A DNA stretch of 64,000 nt, taken from NCBI GenBank assembly GCA_019671135.1, contig JAHRHY010000003.1, positions 620,001-684,000 of the forward strand, in the 5' to 3' direction. Below the pieces are notes generated by a model. It had not been told where the DNA came from. It saw nothing but the letters and a program-made list of their open reading frames with translations, and searched no databases. Below, piece by piece: positions 1-10,753 of the stretch; within the stretch, counting starts at the first letter, position 1; every line of letters starts with the position of its first letter. This DNA is from Linnemannia hyalina. Taxonomy: Eukaryota > Mortierellomycota > Mortierellomycetes > Mortierellales > Mortierellaceae. The translations under genes were made by a program, and so were the position numbers.

Positions 1-792
1 ACCGTCAACTTGGCCAAGCTCCCCGATCATATCTCTCTTGCTGATGTAGGTTGACGGAAAGCGAATACATGAATTGTTCTTTATGTTGTTTCTCAGTTGC
101 ATTAGGAAATGTATCTCACCAAGCATTGTCTATTTTTTTTCTTCATTGTATCACTGAAGGGGGCCGCACAGCTCTTGCAAGGTCTCACCGCTGTTGGCCT
201 GATCCGCAAGGGGTACACGGTCCAAAAGGACGACTGGATCGTAATTCACGCCGCCGCTGGTGGTGTCGGTCTCCTCACCACCCAATTAGCCCGCCTTCTC
301 GGCGCCCACGTCATCGGCACCGTCTCTACCGAAGAAAAAGCTATCCTCGCCAAAGCCGCCGGAGCCGAACACGTCGTCCTCATCAGCAACGGCTACGAGG
401 CACTCGAGAAGAAAATCCACGAGCTCACCAACGGTCAAGGAGTCCACGCCGTTTTGGACAGTATCGGTCAAGCCACGTTCGAGTCTAGCTTGAACGTTGT
501 CCGCCGCTTGGGCACGTTGGTCCTCTATGGTCATGCAAGTGGGATCATCCCTCCTTTCCTCTTGGTTCGTTTGTCAGGCAAGAATGTGAGGGTGACCTGG
601 ACAGACTTGGACAACTACATCACCACCCGTGAGGAATTCGATGAGTTGTACGGAGAGCTGGTAGAGCACTTGGCCAAGGGACAGCTGAAAATCGATATCC
701 ATAAGGTCTACTCCTTTGATGAGGTTCAGCAGGCTCACTTGGATCTCCAGGGCCGAAAGTCTACCGGTAAGCTCCTCATCAAGATCGCCTAG
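1..792 (+). CDS. NAD(P)H:quinone oxidoreductase (zeta-crystallin/QOR type), 5' partial
   Basis: C-terminal part of a medium-chain dehydrogenase/reductase that, by family, reduces quinones with NADPH. The upstream part lies outside the window. Exons: 1-45 (reads ..KLPDHISLAD) and 160-792, joined over a 114-nt intron (46-159, GTAGGT..AAG) without change of phase. After the junction comes the family's GAAQLLQGLTA helix, then WIVIHAAAGGVGLLTTQLA, the glycine-rich loop of the Rossmann NAD(P) fold, and later GKLLIKIA at the C-terminus. No zinc ligands are seen, as expected for the QOR branch. An AATAAA-like signal lies at about 842. An ORF from an internal ATG at 109 begins inside the intron and is not the true start. 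Family assignment is firm; the physiological substrate is not known. Confidence 0.88.
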
Positions 793-1190
793 ACGCACCT
801 CACATCCATACTCCATTCCACTCCCCCTCCTTCTACATCAGAATAAAGTAGTGCATTTTTTTTCCTTCGTGGAAAGACTGAACAATTGAATGCACCTATG
901 TTTTTTTTTATCAGTGAAACAGTATGTACATGAAACAACGCCACCAATTTTTACTTTCTTGATTGTATGTCCTTGTTTTATCACTGATCATTCCTATTTG
1001 ATCAAACGCACAGCCACAAGCAAGCAGGCAGTTGGAAATGAATATGAGGGATAACAGGTATATCTTTTTTATTCTTCAAGGAAATGCGCTTCACTCACAC
1101 AAACACGCTGTGTTTTGACAAAGAGTGGTAATGATATATACATATAATGAGGATGGATGTAGAGAGAGATGGGGAAAGACGAAAAGGTGC
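793..1190. other. Intergenic spacer between two convergent genes
   Basis: AT-rich 3' flanks of the quinone oxidoreductase (+) and the dioxygenase (-). It contains a likely polyadenylation signal near 842 and T-runs. No gene or RNA is recognised. Confidence 0.6.
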
Positions 1191-2391
1191 TTAAGCGAGC
1201 TGAAGAGCAGGGTCAACGTTGGACTTCTCAGCAGCCTCCTTCTCTTGCTTGGCAATGATGGCATCAGCGGTCTTCTTGAAGGCCTCAGCCTGGGTACCGC
1301 TGTTTTTAGCATCGTAGTAAGGAGCTTCGCCAGAGACGGTGACACGAACACCCTTGCGGAAGTAAGGCTGGAAGTCTGGGACACCGGTGTGGAAGGTCGA
1401 GCGGTTATCCCAGATAGCAACAGAGTCCTTCTTCCATGAGAAGCGGACCTGGTAGTCGAGACGCTTGGAGGTAAGGTCGTTGAGGTACTCGAGGATCCAC
1501 TTCGACTCGGTGGGCGAAAGACCGTTGATCTCACGTGTGAAAACCGAGTTGGTGAAGACAGACTTCCAGCCGGTGACGGGGTTGGTGCGGACGACGGGGT
1601 GGACAGAGTCATTCAACTTGCCAAAGGTCTTGCGGCCGGTGTTGGCCTGGAAATCACGGAAAAGGTCTGAGGTGTGGGTGGCGGTGAGGCCCTCAAGAAG
1701 GGTTTTGATGGGCTGGGAGAGGTTGTCGTAGAGTTGGTAGCCGTTCGACCAGATGGTGTCACCGCCAGCCTCGGGGATCTCCTCAAACTTGAGGATCGAA
1801 AACGAAGAGGGGTAGGGCTCGAACGAGACATCCGAGTGCCACGAGTTGTTGGTGTTGTAGCGGCCGGGAGGGCTAGTCAAATGAATAGAGTAGAAGGAAG
1901 GTATTATTAGGATGAGGTGCATGGTTTTCAATGAATAAAGAAGGTCTGAGAAGTGGCATCAATGAAGACCAACTGGGAGGAGTGACATACCTGAGGCGGG
2001 AGTCCAAGACGATGAGCTCGGGGCTCTCCTGGTCATGGGGAACCAAGGGGTGGATGTGGAGGGGACCCCAGCGCTGGCCGAGCTTGACGTGCTCCTTGCG
2101 GTCCAAGCCCTCCTGGTCGCGGAAGAAGACGACACCACGCTCGGCAATGAAGGCGGCGAGCTCCTCGGCCTGCTGATCGGTCAACTCGGAGAGCTTGATG
2201 CCGTGCAACTCGGTTCCGATCTTGGGGGTGTAATCGATGCGCTTGGTGACGCTGGCGAAGAGAGCCTTCTTCTCGGGGTCAGCGCCCTTACCGGCGACGC
2301 GAGTGGCGAAGGTGTTGCGGTCGGCGAGGGAGGCATCTTTCTCGGTAGAGGAGAGGACGACGTTGTCAGAGGGAGCGATGGAAGGAGCCAT
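1191..2391 (-). CDS. TauD/TfdA-family Fe(II)/2-oxoglutarate dioxygenase (Jlp1-like sulfonate dioxygenase)
   Basis: Predicted 360-aa dioxygenase. Exons (minus): 2391-1991 and 1872-1191, intron 1990-1873 (GTATGT..TAG). The intron join restores the iron site: WHSD with His146 and Asp148. The distal His295 (in STFHTG) and the 2-oxoglutarate-binding Arg310 (RVTVSG) are 15 residues apart, the spacing found in TauD (H255/R270). The HxD..H triad and Arg are therefore all present and the enzyme should be active. TauD and yeast Jlp1 oxidise taurine and other sulfonates to release sulfite; some relatives act on other acids, so the substrate is inferred. A TATAAA lies about 90 nt upstream. The gene is divergent from an anion transporter at 4994, which supports a sulfonate role. 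Confidence 0.9.
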
Positions 2392-2480
2392 TTTTGTGAG
2401 AGTTGTTGTTCGTTGGTTGTTTGTTGGGAAGGTTTGTGTTGTTGATTTGATGATGAAAAAAAGGGGAGAAGAAGCGTCGT

Positions 2481-2486
2481 TTTATA
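2481..2486 (-). promoter_or_regulatory. TATA-like element of the dioxygenase gene
   Basis: TATAAA on the minus strand about 90 nt before the start codon at 2391. Position and sequence fit a core promoter; no transcript data. Confidence 0.4.
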
Positions 2487-4801
2487 CTTGGGAATCTTGT
2501 TGCAAAACAGAGGGTCTCGGCACTACGCCCAAACACTTACATACTGATTGTTCAGACTGATCATTTACCCGGTCCGGGAGAACATTGAAAAGTTCGACCG
2601 GCGTGGGCGATGAACAATGAGTCTTGTAAAACGAGATCTAGAAAGTGAAGACGAAAATAATGAAAGGATAAACGCCATGGGTAGGGAAGGAAGAGATAGA
2701 AGCGAGCAGAGTGTCGGTATGAAGGGTGAATGAGGTGAAGCAAAAAGAAAAGAAGGTTGCCAGTCACACGTTTGGAGAGAAAAATTGAGCAGGGAAAACG
2801 GGTAAATGGCGACATGGTTGAGGCGTGTTGCATCAATCGGGCCACGGAAAATTAAGTTCATTTCGGAAGAGAGCAAAGTTGCACCCTCTCATCGATGGTC
2901 GATAGTGCCATGTGCATAAGAAAAAATGAAGAAGCGCTACGCCCCAACGCTTAACTGTCAAATGGCACAAAGACGCCAAGGAAAAACGAAATATTGATCG
3001 TCTTTGGAAAACAAGATAATCGCATCTGTTGCACACCAATAGGGTCAATGTCCTGCAAATCTTCCTTTTCTACACGAACGAGCGGAAGGGGGGGCTAAGG
3101 TTGGAGGAGGCTTGACGTTCTGTTGAAAATTGTAGATGGATGGCGACAGAGTGCACCATACGTTAGCACCATGAACGGAAAATAATACAGCCAGAAAACA
3201 AAAGGCATCCGGGGATGTGAAGGAAACAGGTTTCCTGCCGAAATAAAAAAAATCGGTCCGTTGCTTAGAAAAAAAGAAAAAAAAGGAAACGCGACAAAAT
3301 CCAAAGGTACGCGCTAACCATTAATGTGTTGGTGATGGAACAATTCGATCACGACTCACAACTGATCGGACCTGAGCTAGCCATTTTGCTTCGCCGATCA
3401 CTCTGGTATGTTAGACAAGCTGTATCATACGTGAGAGTTCCGGAGTAGAGCCGGGTTTTGGAACCGTCAAGGCATTATTGCGAGCAACAGCGACCCCAGC
3501 TTACTCACCCACAGTGGAAGAAGAAGAGAGTGTGTGTGTGTGTGAGTGGAAAATGGAGGAATGGGGTAGGAGGGAGCACAGATACCAAATCAAGAAGCGG
3601 TGTTTGGATAAGGAGAGGCAGACAGCACAGATCGCGATAGAAAGGAAAGAGGTCATTGAGCCCGAGAAAGACGCGTAGGTTGTGAGAAATTGCAACATTA
3701 TAAGGTTCATGAGGCAAAATTTTCGTGTCTAGCGCTGAAATGTCACACAGAGTCTCTCCCTTTTATGATATCGCTAAATAATCGATGCTGTCCCATATTA
3801 TCTTAGCAACTAAAAAAGGAGCACATGCACCCTTGAACAACCATCAGCCCGTGTCGAGAGTAAAAGGGTCCCCACACTGTATTATCTTCTCAACTTGCAG
3901 AGCAATGCCAATGTTGTCAACTCACGCTGCGCCCTTGTAATGATTGCATCTCTTTCTCCTTTTCTATCCCTCTCCTTCTCCGCCCAATTTTCAGATAAGC
4001 ATGAGGAGAAATGACCACACTTTCTCCTTACACTAGTTCCCTCCACATCTTCGATACAATGAATCATCGCTCAGACGTTGCTCTGTCATATCGCGCTTCA
4101 GACATGGTTAATGCCTTGAACACCAGAAGAAAAAAAACCAAGATCTTTTCGCATTATCGCACCATTCGACTTTGGCCAATCGTCATGTCCATAAACAGGA
4201 ACTCGTCCTTTGGTCGCCTTTTTCATTGCTTTCGCAAACGTTAAATCATATCATTCGCGGACCCTTTTCCGTCCTTTTTGTTTTGATTATTTTCCATCCA
4301 CCTTGTCTCCTCCGGTGATATCGCATGGGGCGGTGTACGGACTTTTCTCACCAAAGGATGAACGAAGTCATCAATTCGTCTTTGCCCTTCTTACCACGAG
4401 CTCTTCCGGATCCTCAAAGACCACCCCCCTCGTTTATTGTCTTTGTTTTCGAAAACGTGCTCATTCGTTACCCCGAAAAATAGTAATACGCGATGTTGAT
4501 TGTTGCGGTGAAGGTCAGAAAGTTCTTGTTGTTAGCATTCGTCCTCTCTCGATTTCCCTTTCTTGCCTCAACTTTCGATCGAGACCGAAGTGGACGTTCG
4601 AGACCATTATTTCTTGAATGAAAACAACAAAGTCGTCAGAGAGAAAAAAAGGGGGAGAGAGTGAATGAAAAAAGAAAAAGGGAAAAACGAGATCCGCTGC
4701 CTTCCTGATGTTATGATGAATTGTTTGAAGTGCAGTTTCCGGCGCTAATTTCCGGCTTTAAAGACGTCAATGACTGCAGCTCTGAAGATATAAAAAAAAA
4801 C

Positions 4802-4808
4802 TATAAAA
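4802..4808 (+). promoter_or_regulatory. TATA-like element of the anion transporter gene
   Basis: TATAAAA about 190 nt before the ATG at 4994, followed by a CT-rich stretch where transcription probably starts. Confidence 0.45.
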
Positions 4809-4993
4809 CCCTTCAACGCTCTCCCTCCAATTTCTCGGTAGGATTAAAAACTTGAACCCTCATTTACCCCCACCCTCCACTCTCTCTCTCCCACTCCTTC
4901 ACCCCTTCCACCTTGCAACTGTTGAAGATCTATTCCCCCAAGCTCATTTTTCATCCAATCTATCTCAACAACAGCAACTAATATATATCAACC

Positions 4994-7024
4994 ATGTCAT
5001 CTGAGAAACAAGAGGTGTATGAACACAATGGCGTGCCCGTCGATCTCGAACACAAGGGAAGCGATGCATCTTCGAGTCTGAACGGCGACACACATGCAGA
5101 CTATGCAGACAATAAACTTAGGGTGTTGGGTCAATTGAACCCTCACTATGACCACGATCTGACCTGGACTGAGGCAGAAGAGAGGGAGGTCGTTCGGATA
5201 TTCGATCTGAAGGTCCTCTCTTGGATTGGTGTGATGTGTAAGTTTGCTTCCGTTTCTCGTTCCATGTACTGTTCTTCACGTACATGATTTCACGTTGACT
5301 TCTCTTGTTCTAATTTTTGGTTATCAACAACAACGTAGTCTTCTTCTTGCAGCTGGACCGTGGCAACTTGTCCAACGCTCTGACAGACAACCTCATGGGC
5401 GACCTCGGTGTCGATCTCAACACCATGACCCTCGGCACAACTGTCTTTATCCTCGTCTTCTGCTTCTTCGAGATTCCCTCGAACCTGGTTCTTCGCCGCG
5501 CTGGTGCTCACCGTTGGGTAAGCAGTTTTCGCTTGACTAACATGTCTTTGTAACGTCACAGCTGCTGAACGAACATAACTCTCACACCTGCTTTTTACTT
5601 GATAGATTCCTTTCCTTATGGTCCTGTGGGGATTGGCCACTGCTGCCCAACTCTGGATGCACAACAAGGTCACCTTTTTGATCTGCCGCGCCTTTGTCGG
5701 AATGTTTGAAGCCGGCTACATCCCCGGAATCGCCATCTACCTCACCACCTACTACAAGCGTCAGGAGATGGCTCTCCGCATGTCGATCTTCTGGTCCACT
5801 CTCGCCATTTCCAACTCTTGCGCCGGTGTTTTGGCCTACTTCATTCTGCAGATGCGCGGAACTGGCGGTCTTGCAGGCTGGAAGTGGCTTTTCTTGATCG
5901 AGGGAATCGCAACTACGTTTGTTGGTGTCCTCTCCTTCTTTATCCTCCCCGAGGGCCCCATCGCCACCCGCGGTTACCTCCGCTTTGCAGGCTACCTGAC
6001 TGAACGCCAGGAACTCATCGCTATCACCCGTCTCATCCGCGACGACCCCTCCAAGGCTGACCCTGGCAAGAGGATTGTCCCCAAGGCCGATATCTGGCGC
6101 GCGGTCAAGTCCCCCCGCATCTGGCCCAACCTCCTGATCGGATTTTTTGGTCTCTTGCCTTCGACTCCCATCGGCGCATTTGCGCCCCTGATCTTGAAGA
6201 TGTTGGGGTTCAATGGGCTTAAGGCCAACTTGATGACCATCCCTGGCTACATCCTTGGACTTGCCGTTATGTCGCTTGTCAGTTATTCGTCCGACAAGTT
6301 CAACGAGCGTGCCTTCCACGGTGCTGCCGCTACTCTCTACTATGCGTGCTGCGTTGCTGGACTGGCCCTCTTGCCCATCGGTACCGACAAGGTCAACCTC
6401 TACATCTGCCTTATCTTTGCCATGGGCGGTTCCACTTGCTGGCACCCTGTTAACGTAAGCCATACTGTCCTCTCTTTGTTATTGAACACGTCTTCGTGCG
6501 CTATCGATTCGACAGCTAACCCAAACTCATCTCCCAATTTGCGACTGTATTCTTTATTCTTCTAGGCTGCTTGGATCGCTGGAAACACAGCACCAGTCGG
6601 CAAACGCACCATTGCGCTTGCCATGTATATCATGTCTGTCAACCTCACCGGCATTGCCGGCTCCAACATCTTCCGCAGCAAGGACGCACCCCGTTTCATT
6701 ACGGGCATGTGGGTAAGTCAAGTTTTGTAGTGCGCATCGAACGAAAAAAAAAAGAGCTGAATCCAAACGATCGACCCTTCCTCCCCCCTCATGCACATAG
6801 TTTGCTAACACTTTTTTACTCATTGATTTTTAATTATTTAGGCATTGTTCGCGTCGCTTATCATCACCATTTCCCTCTTCATCTTCCAGCGCTACCACCT
6901 CTTGTACATTAACCGGAAGCGAGCCTTGGCCACCAAAAACTGGACCGCCGAGGACTGGAGGCATTACGACGAAACCACTACTGACATTGGTGACGACAGA
7001 CTCGATTTTGTCTTCCAGGTGTAA
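4994..7024 (+). CDS. MFS anion:cation symporter (Dal5/Soa1/Tna1 family permease)
   Basis: Predicted 533-aa plasma-membrane transporter of the allantoate permease/ACS family, whose fungal members import allantoate, nicotinate, biotin, pantothenate or sulfonates. Five exons: 4994-5237, 5339-5517, 5606-6454, 6566-6712, 6842-7024; all joins keep phase. The first helix reads FFFLQLDRGNLSNALTDN, where the RGN signature of this family is plain. Next come the FEIPSNLVLRR segment, then FEAGYIPG and the lengthy central loop, and a C-terminal tail RYHLLYINRKRALATKNW. The hydrophilic N-terminus (about 75 residues) is cytosolic. The start was chosen because the ATG follows a CT-rich leader and the N-terminus fits the family. 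Divergence from the TauD-type gene points to sulfonate uptake, as for yeast Soa1, but the substrate cannot be read from sequence. Confidence 0.92.
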
Positions 7025-7151
7025 AACAACTAATTTAGCTTTTTTTGGCGATCGAAAAGACGCGCTTCATACATTTATGCATCGAAAAATAAAAAAAAAT
7101 GGCAAAATATTTACAAACGAAAATGAGAGGAATGAAAACAAAATAATGAAA

Positions 7152-10100
7152 CTATGGTCGGTTGAAATGCCTGGGCTCGCTTCCAATGGTCGCCCGCTTA
7201 TAATAATTCCGTCGCCCACTCGACCGCCTTGATCCAGTATCATTTCCTGACTCTGTTTCGTGAAATCCAACCCTTGGCCGCTCCTCGCCCGTCGAGAACG
7301 ACGTCCTTGGTCCTGGTTTGCCGTCGGGGCTGGATGGTCCTTGCCTGTCCTTTGCCTGATCGTCTCCTTGGTCGACGCTTCCGTTGCGGTTCCTTTCCTG
7401 GTGCTGTGGCACCTCTCGTTCAACGCACAATCTGCCAATAACCCCATCGCCCTTCCTGCTCAAAATCTTGGCCGCCCTCATAAACTCGCCTCGGATCGTG
7501 AACAACCTACGATGGCAGGCCATAACGAAAGTGTTGTTAGTCATAGGCATATAGCGAATACATCAACAGTTAGGAGTTCAGGTCTAGGAATGAACTTACG
7601 AATAACGGTCGACGGGTCTGCCTACGTTATGGTTCAGTTCTGAAGGAAAGAAGGAAATGGTCGAGTGAAAGTCAGAAATACTGCAGCGTTGGAACACACA
7701 CAGAGGTAGAGTACGTGCAATCAAGCCACAACTGCTACTTACCGAAAGGATCTTCTATACAGAATAGATATCTATTCTTGACAACAGGCTTTGCATCGGC
7801 CGCTGGTGCCGATTGGGCCAGCTCTGTGTCGTCAGCAGGCGCCTCCGATAGTGGCTGAAACTGCTGTTGTTGCTGTTGCTGTTGCTGTTGGGGAGGAGGT
7901 TGTGTGTGATCCTTTGTCCATTCTTTCACCTCCTTGGTCAAAAGTCCTCCGCTGCGAATGCTGACTACGTGGTTGGCGTAGCGGAACTCACTGGCATAGT
8001 AACGGAAGAACTCGTAGAGTAATTCTCCAATCGATTGGCGTTGAGACTCTGGTGTCGGCTGCCAGTAGTAGGAGAGATTGGGAATGTCCTCGAAAAAGTA
8101 CCGGTTGAATCCTTGGCAATCCCAAAATGGTACCTTGCCGTTTCCTGCGACAATCGTCTGAAGGTTCGGCAAGACTCCCTGTCTCTGGAGAACGTGAATG
8201 ACCAGCAAAACGTAGGCGTAACTAAAAACCCCAAAAGAGGGAACGACGCGCATATAAGTATTTGCTCCGCCTCTATATCTTTCCAGTAATAAGCCATTCC
8301 AGACTAGATGGACTCACCTCGACAGAGACCCTGTGTAGGGGTTGTTGATCTTCCTGCGCTTGGCCCAAATCTTGATGATAACGACAATATCCCGAACGCG
8401 CTCATCGATCCTGCAGTAGGCCCTTAGGAGTCGCGTATTCCATATGGCTAGGTCGTTCTGATAACCAATGTCACAAGCGATCCCGTTGACATGGTTCAGC
8501 TTAACAATGGGGACTCGGGCTCGCTTCAACTGCAGGATGTTCTCGAAATCCGGATCCTTCTCTAACCGCTCGCCTAACCGCTCGACAAACTCTACCGGCG
8601 AGACTTCCTCCGATCCTTCCTTGGGGTTCAAGAAAACACAGACATCCATATCCGCATTGGCTAACGCGAGTCCATTGCCACTGGAACCGAACGGCAAAAC
8701 CTCAGCCTCTCCAAAGACTTCGATAGCAATATCGGACAGCCTGCGGTAGTAATAATTACAAGGTTGGTAATCGGAGTTAGAAAGGCAATTGAACATGTGG
8801 AGACGATGAATGCGTTGCTCCTAAACGTCAACAATTATCAACATACCTTTGCAAGAGAGCCAGCTTCCTGGTTTCTTCCTCTGGTTTGGGCATAAGCTCC
8901 TGACAAAAGTCCTTGGCGTCTCTGGTGATCTGGTCAAAGTTGGTCGGTCGGTAAGGGTCATATTTCCTGTCTGAATAAAAGTCGATATCCTTGGCCGAAA
9001 ATGGCGCCTTGTCGACTGGCTGTTCGTATCGAGTAGTAGAAGGGTCCTGGAATCGACTGTGGATCATCGTAGAGAACTGCTGAGACGACGCTGACGACTG
9101 AGAGGACAGGCGGTTGCCTTGAATCTGTGGACCATCACCAGAAATGTGGTCAGTCACCGAGGAGATCGAGCGGGATCGAGGTGGGGATACTGGGTCGCCG
9201 AGTGAAAACCTCCGGAATTGACCCTGTAGATCCTTGACCTGGGCCTCTTCAATCTCCTGAACTGTCAGCCGGGGTCCATCCAGCGCCGCAACAGCTGGTG
9301 CAGTCGAAGTTCCATCCGCGCCTCCGCCTTGGAACAAAAGCTGGTTGATATGGCTCTCGATATTTTTAATCTGGTGATTCTGCTGCTGTTGCTGTTCCTG
9401 TCCGTTCTTTCCATCAGACATCGGTGTACCGGCTCCCTGTTGTTCTTGTTGTTGCTGTTCCTGATGCAAAGGATGCTGAGGACCGTTTTGGAATTGGTAC
9501 ATCTGTTGCAATTGGTGTTGCTGCCGGAGCATCTGCTGATGCATGAACATTTGTTGCTGGTGAAAGTGTTGATGTTGCTGGAGTGTCGGTTGAAACTGGG
9601 GTCCAGGATGTTGATGTGAAGCGAGTCGTTCCTGATCGGGGGAGTGAACTGGGAAGTGACCAAACCCAGGAGGAGGAGGAGGAGGAGGAGGAGGAGGAGG
9701 CGTCACTCTGTTCATGGGGACGAACACTATACCGTTGGGTGTGTGCATAGGGATCATCCCTGGTGGTCCAAATTCGCCCTCAAATCCCGGAGGTCCTGGG
9801 AACATGGACTGCGGGTGTTGGGCCAAAGGATGGAACATTCCCTGTCTAAGCTGAGCGTCCATCGAGTGTCGGTCCGTTGAGAATTGGAGTCTCTCTCCTG
9901 CCCGCTGAGGGCCAGCCTGGGCTCCGTGGTCCGACGTAGATACATCTGATCCCGCTGTCACAGATGATTCCTCAATGGTGCTCGTGGCGCCCTTGTCGAA
10001 AGCACGTTGCTGAGAGTGCCGTTGGTCCAATGTGCGCTCCTGCTGAGAGTGCTGGTCGTCGAACGAGTCGCCTCCAAGTCCTGGTGGTTGAGTTTTGCTG

Positions 10101-10486
10101 GGATCATGGAATTGTGGATGCTGTTGGTGCATCATTTGCTGCATGTGTGTCTGCTGCATCAGGTGTGCCAAGTTTGGATGCAAGAAGGGCGGAGGGAAGG
10201 GCGAGTGGGATTGCTGAGGACTGTTCTGGTTATGGTTGAGCTCTGGACGTCCGAGGTGAGGATTATGCGAGGAAGGGTCGAGCCAAGGTGATGCAGGCTG
10301 AGGACCACCAAAGCCTTGTCCGGGGATGCGACTCTGTCCTTGTCCGCTCGAAAGCGATGGTGGCGTATTATTTACGGTTCGCTCGCGGTCATCCGTGGGC
10401 ATGGGCGATCCTTGAGTGCGAGCTTGGGCCGCTGGCGGGTGGTGAGGGGGAGGGGCTGGTTGGGCCATTGACGGAGGGGACAGCAA
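7152..10486 (-). CDS. Cid1-type terminal uridylyltransferase / noncanonical poly(A) polymerase with long Q/P-rich N-terminus
   Basis: Predicted 978-aa enzyme adding nucleotides to RNA 3' ends. Exons (minus): 10486-8847, 8740-8318, 8221-7743, 7639-7600, 7506-7152. Residues 1-546 are disordered, rich in Gln, His, Pro and Ser, with a poly-Pro run from a GGA-type repeat. The catalytic core starts at exon 2: PFGSSGNGL then Asp577 and Asp579 (ADMDV), third Asp637 (ACDIGYQ); the spacings (2 and 58) match Cid1 (D101/D103/D160). The PAP-associated domain follows, with DPFELNHNVGR at 845-855. His851 aligns with Cid1 His336, the residue tied to UTP preference, so uridylation is predicted. A second poly-Gln run and a basic Arg/Ser-rich tail (after 880) may bind RNA. 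An in-frame Met six codons downstream is an alternative start. Confidence 0.9.
7859..7896 (-). repeat. Glutamine-codon repeat in the uridylyltransferase gene
   Basis: CAG/CAA run (about ten Gln) between the catalytic core and the PAP-associated segment, on the minus strand. Imperfect mix of both codons. Confidence 0.7.
9669..9700 (-). repeat. Poly-proline codon microsatellite (GGA/TCC)n
   Basis: About eleven GGA units on the plus strand, read as CCT proline codons in the disordered N-terminus of the uridylyltransferase. Almost pure, so probably length-variable. Confidence 0.8.
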
Positions 10487-10753
10487 TGACTACAGGATCC
10501 CTGGCCAAGAAAACGATTGAGCAAAAATCGGTATTGAGGCGTGATGAAGTGAGTGTGCGTGAGTGATGGTTGTCCGTGTTCGTTGAGTCAATTCTGTTGG
10601 ACTACAACAGGGTACGCGACGACGCAAAGACCAAGTCAAATTCAGTTACTGCAAAGCCACTGATCAAAAAACGACGAAAATTGATCTCGAGACGCGTCAA
10701 CAAGAAAGAAAGCGTTAAGCGATCCATTGGCAGCCAACAGCTGCTTTGATTTA

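Larger units (their letters stand above)
2392..4993. promoter_or_regulatory. 2.6-kb divergent intergenic region (dioxygenase / transporter)
   Basis: No convincing coding sequence on either strand; the short ORFs are unsupported. It must hold the promoters of both flanking genes. A TATAAAA stands at 4802-4808, and a CRE-like GACGTCA (seven of eight bases of the ATF/CREB palindrome) at 4763-4769 just upstream of it. Near the transporter start it becomes rich in C and T (about 4860-4940), typical of fungal leaders. Confidence 0.55.

Noticed and set aside
5582..6463. Long minus-strand ORF of 293 codons inside the transporter gene
   Set aside because: Antisense shadow of strong codon bias in the MFS exon; no family motif, and the plus strand is clearly coding.
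8741..8846. A 26-nt intron in the uridylyltransferase gene
   Set aside because: Too short and out of phase; a 106-nt intron ending CCGCAG restores the conserved LSDIAIEVFG segment.
9265..9663. Alternative-frame ORFs in the Q-rich part of the uridylyltransferase
   Set aside because: Frame-shifted readings of a CAG/CAA-rich exon; the main frame continues into the catalytic core.
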